Shown here piece by piece: positions 19,442-26,372 of a stretch of 32,040 nucleotides of DNA. The position numbers and the translations under genes are program-made. The notes below the pieces were generated by a model. It ran no database searches. It was not told the DNA's origin and saw only the letters and a list, made by a program, of their open reading frames with translations. Within the stretch, counting starts at the first letter, position 1. Each line of letters starts with the position of its first letter. This DNA comes from Candidatus Peribacteria bacterium (GTDB lineage Bacteria > Patescibacteriota > Gracilibacteria > Peribacterales > Peribacteraceae), in NCBI GenBank assembly GCA_943354555.1, contig CALRCM010000010.1:1-32040 (forward strand), given 5' to 3'.

Positions 19442-19750
19442 GTGGCAGCCCTCCCCACCATCACCGAAATTCGCAAGATGAGCACAGAGGACATTCAGGC
19501 CGAAGTGACTTCCGTTCGTCGTGAAGCTGCTGAGACCCGTCTCAGTGTCGAGCTCAGCAAAGAGAAGAATACTTCGAAGATGAAAAATTTCCGCAAGCAC
19601 ATGGCGAGGTTACTGACGGTACTGCAGGAAAAGAGTCAGAAAGAGGGGATCCAGAAGAGCCAGACGAAGCAAAAGAGTGCTGCTCCTGAATCCTCCAAGA
19701 AATCTTTGTCTAAGAAGACCAAAGCCTCTAAAATCCCCGCTCAATCATGA
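19442..19750 (+). CDS. rpmC: 50S ribosomal protein L29 with Lys/Ser-rich tail (GTG start)
   Basis: ITEIRKMSTEDIQAEVTSVRREAAETRLSVELSKEKNTSKMKNFRKHMARLLTVL; correct position between L16 and S17. Confidence 0.9.
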   Translation: MAALPTITEIRKMSTEDIQAEVTSVRREAAETRLSVELSKEKNTSKMKNFRKHMARLLTVLQEKSQKEGIQKSQTKQKSAAPESSKKSLSKKTKASKIPAQS

Positions 19751-20085
19751 GAACCAAGCAAGGACTCATCACTTCGGCAAAGATGCAACGCACGGTAACC
19801 GTGACGGTGCACCGCCTAGTGTTCCACGCTCTGTATAAAAAGCGTTTCCGCCGCAGCAAGAAATTCCTTGCGGATAGCGGAGAGTTCACGGATCTTCATG
19901 AAGGAGACATGGTGGTGATTACGGAGTGCCGCCCTTTGAGTAAGCGCAAGTGTTTCCGTGTTACAGAAGTGGTGAAGCGCGCACCGCGCGTGAGTGAGAT
20001 TGCCGAAGACAAAGCTGTTGCCGGTGTCCTGCGTCAGCGCAAAAAAGGTGAAAAGACTGAAGATTCCGTTTCCTCCGCCAAATGA
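19747..20085 (+). CDS. rpsQ: 30S ribosomal protein S17
   Basis: [41 protein letters not shown]...[26 protein letters not shown]. Confidence 0.95.
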   Translation: MRTKQGLITSAKMQRTVTVTVHRLVFHALYKKRFRRSKKFLADSGEFTDLHEGDMVVITECRPLSKRKCFRVTEVVKRAPRVSEIAEDKAVAGVLRQRKKGEKTEDSVSSAK

Positions 20086-20450
20086 TTCAGCAGCAAAGCA
20101 TCCTCAATGTGGCCGATAATACGGGAGCGAAGACCGCCATGTGCATCAAAGTGCTCGGTGGCACCCGCCGTCGCTACGCGCGGATCGGTGACATCATTGT
20201 GGTTGCAGTAAAGACAGCCACGCCACGAGGCACTGTGCATAAGAAGGCCATTGAACAAGCTGTTGTTGTCCGCATCCGCCAGATGACGAGACGCAAGGAT
20301 GGCAGCGGTATCCGCTTTGATGACAATGCTTGCGTCATCATTCAGAAAGACGGTATGCCGAAAGGCACACGTGTTTTCGGTCCGGTTGCCCGTGAGCTAC
20401 GTGCCAAGGGTTACCAGAAGATCATCTCCCTCGCCCCCGACGTACTATGA
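20082..20450 (+). CDS. rplN: 50S ribosomal protein L14
   Basis: [27 protein letters not shown]...[34 protein letters not shown]. Confidence 0.97.
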   Translation: MIQQQSILNVADNTGAKTAMCIKVLGGTRRRYARIGDIIVVAVKTATPRGTVHKKAIEQAVVVRIRQMTRRKDGSGIRFDDNACVIIQKDGMPKGTRVFGPVARELRAKGYQKIISLAPDVL

Positions 20451-20983
20451 GAAAAATTCGTACCGGCGACACTGTCGTCGTCATTACCGGCAAGGATAAG
20501 GGGAAGACGGGAGTCATCCTCAAGGTTATGGCCGAGCAGCAGCGCGTCGTCGTTGCAGACATCAACATGCGCACAAGGCATATGCCCAAGACCCAGAGTC
20601 GTGCAGGCCAGATTATGAAGTACGAGGCCTCTATCCACTGGAGCAATGTGATGCTTCTCGACCCTAAAACCAAGAAGCGTACGCGTGTTGGTTTCCTATT
20701 CGATGAAAAGGGTAAAGCCACGCGTATTGCCAAGCGCAGCGGCGAGGCTATCGTTGCGGTGAAGGCTGCCGCTCAGTCCAAAAAGAAACCGATTGCAGAT
20801 GCAGAGTCCGTGAAGGCTCCTGCAGCTTCCAAGAAAGGCCCATTCTGGAAGAAAATTGGCTTCGGTTCTGCAGAAATGAATGATCGTGCTGAAGTAGAAG
20901 GACCCACGCATATGCAGGTCGATCACTCTGTTCCCGATCAGCTCGAGCGCCAGACAGGCCGCTCTGCTTCCCGTGGTACATAA
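20447..20983 (+). CDS. rplX: 50S ribosomal protein L24 with a long C-terminal extension
   Basis: [46 protein letters not shown]; about 75 extra residues after the KOW-type core. Confidence 0.93.
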   Translation: MRKIRTGDTVVVITGKDKGKTGVILKVMAEQQRVVVADINMRTRHMPKTQSRAGQIMKYEASIHWSNVMLLDPKTKKRTRVGFLFDEKGKATRIAKRSGEAIVAVKAAAQSKKKPIADAESVKAPAASKKGPFWKKIGFGSAEMNDRAEVEGPTHMQVDHSVPDQLERQTGRSASRGT

Positions 20984-20989
20984 TCTCTC

Positions 20990-21613
20990 ATGACAAAAGC
21001 TCCCTCCTCATCGGCCACCCCCTCCCCAAAAGCTGTGGCAGGAAAGTACGTTACCCTTCACGATCGCTTGCGCGGTCCCATCCTGCAGGCGCTCAAGACG
21101 GATCTGAAGATCGACAATTCGATGGCTCTTCCTAAAATCGACAAAGTCATCGTCAACGTCGGTATCAATAAGACGAAGATGGATGGTAAAGAAATTCATG
21201 CGTATATCGGTGAGTGTCTCTCTACGATCACCGGACTCAAGCCTGTCTACACAAAGGCGCGTATCGCTATTTCCAACTTTAAGACCCGCGAAGGTCTTGT
21301 TGTTGGAGCGAAGGTAACGTTGCGCGGGCGGCGTATGGAAGAGTTCCTTGATCGTCTTATCAGCATCGCCCTACCCCGCATTCGTGATTTCCGTGGCCTT
21401 CCTACTCGTTTGGATGGTCATGGTAACTACGCCATTGGGCTCCGCGATCACACGATTTTCCCCGAGATCGCACCACCCGAAGCCGGCAAAATCTTTGGTA
21501 TGCAGATCCAAATCTCCATTAAGAATGCTACCGATGCCTCTGCAACGACCCTTCTCAAGCATATGGGTATGCCCTTTAAGCCTGAGCGCCAGCCTTCTAC
21601 CAAGCGCTCCTAA
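20990..21613 (+). CDS. rplE: 50S ribosomal protein L5
   Basis: ITGLKPVYTKARIAISNFKTREGLVVGAKVTLRGRRMEEFLDRLISIALPRIRDFRG. Confidence 0.96.
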   Translation: MTKAPSSSATPSPKAVAGKYVTLHDRLRGPILQALKTDLKIDNSMALPKIDKVIVNVGINKTKMDGKEIHAYIGECLSTITGLKPVYTKARIAISNFKTREGLVVGAKVTLRGRRMEEFLDRLISIALPRIRDFRGLPTRLDGHGNYAIGLRDHTIFPEIAPPEAGKIFGMQIQISIKNATDASATTLLKHMGMPFKPERQPSTKRS

Positions 21614-21628
21614 CCATCCCTCTTTTCC

Positions 21629-21853
21629 ATGGCCCGCAAAGCTCTCATCAACAGTCAGCGTAGTCGCCTCAATGCGTACCTCGAAGCAAAGGCGCAGGGA
21701 AAGAAGCCAGAGTTTCCTACGCGCATCTACAACCGCTGCACGCTTTGTAGCCGTCGCCATGGCTTCATGCGTTTCTTCGGTGTTTGCCGCATTTGCTTTC
21801 GTGAGCTTGCTACCGAAGGGCTTATTCCGGGAATCACAAAATCCTCTTGGTAA
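21629..21853 (+). CDS. rpsN: 30S ribosomal protein S14, zinc-ribbon type
   Basis: RCTLCSRRHGFMRFFGVCRICFRELATEGLIPGITKSSW (two CxxC pairs). Confidence 0.94.
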   Translation: MARKALINSQRSRLNAYLEAKAQGKKPEFPTRIYNRCTLCSRRHGFMRFFGVCRICFRELATEGLIPGITKSSW

Positions 21854-21892
21854 TCTTTCCTCTTTTTCTTTTTCTCTCTACTCTTCGCACTC

Positions 21893-22282
21893 GTGTCCCC
21901 TGTAAATGACCCCATCGGCGATCTCCTCACCCGCATCCGCAATGCACAGTCTGCGCGGCGAACCTCATGTTGTGCTTCACATTCTGGCATCAAGCTTGAG
22001 CTTCTCACGCTTCTGAAGAAGGAAGGATGGATCAGTGATGTGACCGTTGAGGGGGAAGCTCCGTTTCAGGAGCTCACCGTTACATTTGCAGCAGACAAGC
22101 CCCGCCTTACCATTGCCCGCATCAGCAAGCCCGGTCGTAGGGTATATAGCCCGGCTGAGGAGCTGCGCCCCGTTCTGAGTGGGTTTGGTATCGCCGTCCT
22201 TACAACAAGCAAGGGGCTTATGACTGACGTAGAAGCCCGCAAGCAGAACGTTGGCGGCGAAGTTCTCTGTACGATTTCCTAA
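21893..22282 (+). CDS. rpsH: 30S ribosomal protein S8 (GTG start)
   Basis: DPIGDLLTRIRNAQSARR...ISKPGRRVYSPAEELRPVLSGFGIAVLTTSKGLMTDVEARKQNVGGEVLCTI. Confidence 0.95.
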   Translation: MSPVNDPIGDLLTRIRNAQSARRTSCCASHSGIKLELLTLLKKEGWISDVTVEGEAPFQELTVTFAADKPRLTIARISKPGRRVYSPAEELRPVLSGFGIAVLTTSKGLMTDVEARKQNVGGEVLCTIS

Positions 22283-22308
22283 TTCTTCATTCCTAATTCT
22301 TCATTCCG

Positions 22309-22866
22309 ATGTCCCGTATTGGACGCAAACCAGTGGCACTTCCCGGAGGCGTAGCGGCGACCATCACCGGTCGTACGGTGAAGGTGAAGGGCCCGAAGGG
22401 CGAGCTCTCGTATACGTTTTTGCCGGAGGTGTCCGTCACCATTGATGGAAGTACGGTGACGATCACCCGTATAGATGATTCTCCTACCGCCAAGGCCCGT
22501 CATGGTCTTACGCGACAGCTTGTTGAGAATATGGCGATCGGCGTCAGTACGGGCTACAGCAAGAAACTGGAAATCATCGGTGTAGGCTACAAAGCTGCCG
22601 TGAAGGGAAAGGTCCTCGTCTTGAACCTTGGCCACAGTCACCCGATCGATTTTAAAATTCCCGAAGGCATCACCATTACTCCCGATGAAAAGAACAAGAA
22701 CATCCTCACGATCTCCGGTTGCGATAAGCAGCTTGTCGGTCAGGCATCCGCTGTCATCCGCGGTCTTCGTCCCCCCGAGCCTTACAAGGGCAAGGGCATC
22801 CGCTACAGCGATGAAATTGTTCGTCGCAAGCCAGGTAAGTCTGCTGTAAAGGCAGGCGCTGCTTAA
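22309..22866 (+). CDS. rplF: 50S ribosomal protein L6
   Basis: MSRIGRKPVALPGGV...VKGPKGELSYTF...VGYKAAVKGKVLVLNLGHSHP...IRGLRPPEPYKGKGIRY. Confidence 0.97.
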   Translation: MSRIGRKPVALPGGVAATITGRTVKVKGPKGELSYTFLPEVSVTIDGSTVTITRIDDSPTAKARHGLTRQLVENMAIGVSTGYSKKLEIIGVGYKAAVKGKVLVLNLGHSHPIDFKIPEGITITPDEKNKNILTISGCDKQLVGQASAVIRGLRPPEPYKGKGIRYSDEIVRRKPGKSAVKAGAA

Positions 22867-22878
22867 ATCTCTCTCCTC

Positions 22879-23223
22879 ATGCGTCACCCCACGTTCACCC
22901 ACCGGCTCCAGAGAAAGCGTCGCATCCGCGCTAGGATCAGCGGTACGCAGGAGCGTCCGCGTCTCACGGTGTTCCGTTCCCACACGCAGATCACGGCGCA
23001 GGTCGTCGATGATATTTCCGGAAAGACCATCGTTGCCGGATCCACACGGGAAGCCAAAGGAAAGCCGAATAAGGAAGGAGCCAAGAAACTTGGCACCTTG
23101 ATTGCGGCTAAAGCGAAGGACAAGAAGATTGCTACAGTGGTCTTCGACCGTAACGGTTACAAGTATCACGGTTGCATCAAAGAAGTTGCCGATGCCGCGC
23201 GTGAAGCTGGTTTGAAATTCTAA
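22879..23223 (+). CDS. rplR: 50S ribosomal protein L18
   Basis: [34 protein letters not shown]...[28 protein letters not shown]. Confidence 0.96.
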   Translation: MRHPTFTHRLQRKRRIRARISGTQERPRLTVFRSHTQITAQVVDDISGKTIVAGSTREAKGKPNKEGAKKLGTLIAAKAKDKKIATVVFDRNGYKYHGCIKEVADAAREAGLKF

Positions 23224-23274
23224 TTCCTGTCCCAGATTCCATTCTTCCCATGGTTGCCAAGTCCTCCCGCCCCG

Positions 23275-23293
23275 CCCTTCGACTCCGCTCAGG
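23275..23293 (+). repeat. Dispersed 19-bp repeat copy B (rplR-rpsE intergenic)
   Basis: CCCTTCGACTCCGCTCAGG; differs from copy A only in the central residues. Confidence 0.7.
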
Positions 23294-23332
23294 ATCTGGC
23301 ATTTGTTTCACTTCTCTTATCCAAGCGTAATC

Positions 23333-23953
23333 ATGGCTAAAAGTTCCCGTCCCGACCGCAAGCGCAATGATCGCCGCCAGCGCGAACCCTCCGAGTTCGA
23401 GGAGACGACGCTCAGCGTAGACCGCGTTACACGCGTGGTAAAAGGAGGCCGCCGCATGCGTTTCCGCGCGATCGTTGTAGCTGGAAACAAGAAGGGCAAA
23501 GTGGGTCTCGGTACCGGAAAGGCTGCTGAAGTGCAGGCTGCCGTGCAGAAAGCTTCCAAGGCCGCACGCAGGAACATGATCCGCATTCCTCTCAATAAAG
23601 GAACGATTCCCCATGCTGTTGACCTGAAATTCAAGTCCGCCAAGATCCGCATCATGCCCGCTAGTCCGGGTACAGGGCTCATTGCTGGTGGGGCTTTGCG
23701 CGTTGTGTTTGAAGCTGCAGGCGTCAAAGATGTCCTCTCCAAGCGCTATGGAACCCGCAACAAGCTGGTGAATGCGCAGGCAATCATTCTGGCTCTGCAA
23801 AAGCTCCATGCTCGCCCGGAGCATTTCAAAGAGGAAGTGAAGCCGACGGTAGCTAATCCTGATGCTGCAGCACTCGAAGTCGAACGTGGTAATGCGGGCG
23901 TGAAGGAAATCAGCCGCAGCCAGATTGATAAAGAGGGGAATCTTACGGCATGA
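23333..23953 (+). CDS. rpsE: 30S ribosomal protein S5
   Basis: RVTRVVKGGRRMRFRAIVVAGNKKGKVGLGTGKAAEVQAAVQKA; start MAKSSRPDRK chosen over the ORF-track start at 23303. Confidence 0.96.
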   Translation: MAKSSRPDRKRNDRRQREPSEFEETTLSVDRVTRVVKGGRRMRFRAIVVAGNKKGKVGLGTGKAAEVQAAVQKASKAARRNMIRIPLNKGTIPHAVDLKFKSAKIRIMPASPGTGLIAGGALRVVFEAAGVKDVLSKRYGTRNKLVNAQAIILALQKLHARPEHFKEEVKPTVANPDAAALEVERGNAGVKEISRSQIDKEGNLTA

Positions 23954-23954
23954 A

Positions 23955-23975
23955 AGGAAACCCTCCGGGTTTCCT
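23955..23975 (+). terminator. Hairpin immediately after rpsE (possible first part of a terminator pair)
   Basis: AGGAAACCC-TCC-GGGTTTCCT; no strong T-tract. Confidence 0.45.
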
Positions 23976-24002
23976 CTCATGGGCTCTCTTTCCGGCAAAG
24001 TG

Positions 24003-24045
24003 GCCGCTCCAGGCAAGCGGAGCTTGCCTTCGCGGCGTTTTTTTT
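24003..24045 (+). terminator. Intrinsic terminator closing the rplC-rpsE run
   Basis: GCCGC/AGGCAAGC-GGA-GCTTGCCT/GCGGC followed by G and eight Ts. Confidence 0.85.
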
Positions 24046-24150
24046 ATGGGATGATTTGGAGAAAGAATAATCATAGTGCAATGGTATGGAAAAACGATGC
24101 ACAATTGTCTTTAGGAGAGTCCGTCTATTGCGTAGGCAGGGTCTGGGTAC

Positions 24151-24159
24151 TGCTACAAT
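24151..24159 (+). promoter_or_regulatory. Extended -10 promoter of the DJ-1/PfpI gene
   Basis: TGC-TACAAT ending 6 nt before the ATG at 24166. Confidence 0.5.
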
Positions 24160-24165
24160 TCCCCT

Positions 24166-24684
24166 ATGCGCACCGCCCTTCTCATTCTGGCTCAGCAAGG
24201 ATTTCAGGATCTCGAGTACGAAGGTACGCGTAAGGGTCTTGAAGATGCAGGATTCGCCGTCGTTATCGGCAGCAAAGCAAAAGGCCCATGCGTGGGAAAA
24301 TTTGGTGAGAAGATCGATGCCACTGTCGCATTGAAAGACGTTGTCGTAGAAGATTACGACCGTATTGCGTTCATCGGCGGGCCGGGGGCTTTTGCTTATG
24401 CATCCGATGCAGATGCTCTCAAGATTGCCAACGATACAGTTAGGGCTGGTATTCCTATCGGAGCAATCTGCATCGCGCCGACGATCCTTGCCAAGGCTAG
24501 AGTTCTCGATGGAAAAAAAGCAACGACGTGGGATGATGGACAGGGAACGCAGATCGCATTGCTTGAAAAAATGGGTGCGATCTATACAGGAGATTCTGTT
24601 ACGGTCGATGGATTGATTGTTACGGGAAATGGACCAGAGGCAGCGGAGGAATTTGGGAGGGCGTTTGTTTCGATTGCACATTAA
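24166..24684 (+). CDS. DJ-1/PfpI family protein
   Basis: ALLILAQQGFQDLEYEGTRKGLEDAGF; IAFIGGPGAFAY; nucleophile-elbow region IGAICIAPTILAKARVLDGKKATTW. Confidence 0.9.
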   Translation: MRTALLILAQQGFQDLEYEGTRKGLEDAGFAVVIGSKAKGPCVGKFGEKIDATVALKDVVVEDYDRIAFIGGPGAFAYASDADALKIANDTVRAGIPIGAICIAPTILAKARVLDGKKATTWDDGQGTQIALLEKMGAIYTGDSVTVDGLIVTGNGPEAAEEFGRAFVSIAH

Positions 24685-24687
24685 AAA

Positions 24688-24711
24688 ACCCCACAAGGGG
24701 GTGGGGTTCGA
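24688..24711 (+). terminator. Hairpin after the DJ-1/PfpI gene, possibly bidirectional
   Basis: AACCCCAC-AAGGGG-GTGGGGTT; A-tract on the 5' side gives a U-tract on the minus strand. Confidence 0.55.
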
Positions 24712-24841
24712 TTTCCAGTGACTACCAACGGCTCGACAGAGCAATTTTAACCCCCTTAAAACGCAAAATCAAGTATTGGTTGTACGTTTGTACACCTGGT
24801 AAATTTGTAATTTATGGCTAATTCTAGCCAAGCCTTATCGT

Positions 24842-24911
24842 GGGGCGCGGCTAGGTGGCGCCGACGGCTCGACACCTGTCGGCTGGGGTTCGATTCCCCC
24901 GCGCTCCACCA
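24842..24911 (+). ncRNA. tRNA-like structured element with encoded CCA (non-canonical; not assignable to an isoacceptor)
   Basis: GGGGCGC pairs GCGCTCC (7 bp; 9 bp with flanking GT/AC), TGGGG-TTCGATT-CCCCC T-arm-like hairpin with consensus T-loop, 3' ACCA. Replacing the D and anticodon arms: an 11-nt linker and an 8-bp hairpin GCCGACGG-CTCGACAC-CTGTCGGC. Confidence 0.45.
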
Positions 24912-24932
24912 AGGCTTGATAAATATTAATCG

Positions 24933-26156
24933 TTAATCCTCTATCTTCCCAAACTCCTGCGACCACAGATCACCGAAGATGCCGATGCCAATTTCGTCGA
25001 AGGCGCCGCTCAGGATATTTTTCCGGTGATTCTCAGATTTCATCCAGTCGTCCATCACCTGCGTGGGGGTCAGCTGTCCCTTGGCAATATTTTCTCCGAG
25101 AGCGAAGCGTGCGAGACATGCACACTGGTCACCGGATTTGATCATGATGTAGTCCGGTCCAATCTCGCGGCGGTTTTGCAGCAGATCCATGGTGTTTACC
25201 GTAGTTGTGCACGGGCAGAGAGCTGCATTTTTGTCGAGGTAGCCTGCATCACGGATACGGTCGACGTAGGAAAGTCCCTCCGGCGTAAAATGACTGAAGT
25301 ACCCGCGCTTATGCATGTCTTTTGAGTGAAGCTGTGCCGCATCCGCGAGGAGTGCGTTGTGCCGGAGGATATGGAGGCCTGCATTACGACGTTCTGCATT
25401 CACGCGTTGCAGGATTTCGAGACGTACGGCGTCGAGCGTGTTGCTGCGTTTTGCAAGATTCATTCGCAGAGATTGTTTTACTGTTGACGGCCGCAGAGCG
25501 TAGGCCGATCTCTGCGGAGGGCTGACCGACTGCGACTGCGTAGGTGACGGGTTTGGTGCCGGATTCGAGGTCAGGATCGGCGGTAGTGATTGCTCCGCGC
25601 GCTTGAGTTCTTTTTTCATGAGCGTGGTACTTACGGATTTTCCCTGAAAATTAGCCTTGAGAATTTTTGCGATACCGTCGACGGCTTCGTCTTGTGTTAC
25701 ACGGGCATCTGGATGCAGGAGCAGAGGGGAATTTTTATTACGGAATATTCCTGTCTTTTGCGCGATTCCTACATAGTTTCGATAGGGGGTGTTTGCTGGG
25801 ACATCGGTAAATGGAAACGGAATATTCGTTTCGAGTGCAAATGTGACGGTAAGCATCTTTAAAAACTCTCCCCGGCTTACGGATCCATGCGGATGAAGGA
25901 GTCCATTTGTAGGATCTGGACCGATCATGTTCATGCGCACGGCGGTCTTTAGGTAGGGGATGTACCACTCACCCTCGAGAACATCGGGGTAGAGCAAAGG
26001 CTGGTCGTCGAGTAGGAGTGGAATGTCGGCGCTATTCAGGAGAAGCATCGTAGCTTCGGCCCGTTTCAGGTACAGAGGCGGCCGGTCCAGAACAGACGCT
26101 ATAGGCGCAGAAGTGCCTAGTAATGTAGCGGTGATGATGGCGAGAGTGCGGAGCAT
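24933..26156 (-). CDS. Secreted SLH-repeat + CAP (SCP/PR-1) domain protein
   Basis: Signal-like N-terminus; SLH-like repeats (YPDVLEGEWYIPYLKTAVRMNMIGPD...VSRGEFLKML, FTDVPANTPYRNYVGIAQKTGIF); CAP motifs LHSKDMHKRGYFSH, GENIAKG, WMKSENHRKNILSGAFDEIGIG. Confidence 0.9.
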   Translation of the reverse strand: MLRTLAIITATLLGTSAPIASVLDRPPLYLKRAEATMLLLNSADIPLLLDDQPLLYPDVLEGEWYIPYLKTAVRMNMIGPDPTNGLLHPHGSVSRGEFLKMLTVTFALETNIPFPFTDVPANTPYRNYVGIAQKTGIFRNKNSPLLLHPDARVTQDEAVDGIAKILKANFQGKSVSTTLMKKELKRAEQSLPPILTSNPAPNPSPTQSQSVSPPQRSAYALRPSTVKQSLRMNLAKRSNTLDAVRLEILQRVNAERRNAGLHILRHNALLADAAQLHSKDMHKRGYFSHFTPEGLSYVDRIRDAGYLDKNAALCPCTTTVNTMDLLQNRREIGPDYIMIKSGDQCACLARFALGENIAKGQLTPTQVMDDWMKSENHRKNILSGAFDEIGIGIFGDLWSQEFGKIED

Positions 26157-26170
26157 AGGAAATCCAGCTA

Positions 26171-26181
26171 TTATAGCACAT
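26171..26181 (-). promoter_or_regulatory. Extended -10 promoter of the SLH+CAP gene
   Basis: Minus strand TGTGC-TATAAT, 13 nt before the ATG. Confidence 0.6.
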
Positions 26182-26372
26182 TTTGAGGGCTTTTGCTGCA
26201 GAGATTGGATTTGTAGATTGCTTGGGTTTATGGGGTTTATGTTTCATGCATTTTTCTTACATTGGTACAACTGCCTACTCTACAAACCCTGCAAACCTCA
26301 AAAACCCAATAAACCCACTTTCTCTCACAGATTTCCTTTGACCCTTCGCCTCTTTTCGCTAAGCTGCCCCAC

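Noticed and set aside
22279-23169. Minus-strand 296-aa ORF opposite rplF/rplR
   Set aside because: Antisense shadow of conserved ribosomal genes with no family similarity that I recognise.
23177-24016. Minus-strand 279-aa ORF opposite rpsE
   Set aside because: Antisense to S5 and crosses its spacer and terminator; no domain motifs.
23977-24744. Minus-strand 255-aa ORF opposite the DJ-1 gene
   Set aside because: No recognisable family, spans a terminator, and overlaps a well-supported gene.
24842-24911. Calling a standard tRNA (possible anticodon CGA in loop CTCGACAC)
   Set aside because: 8-nt loop, 8-bp stem, no D-stem, U.C pair at the T-stem base, and no long variable arm as expected for tRNA-Ser. 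Reported only as tRNA-like.
24690-24911. A full tmRNA starting near CGGCTCGACAGAGC at 24730
   Set aside because: The sequence upstream of that motif (GTGACTACC) cannot pair with GCGCTCC, and I see no tag-coding region.
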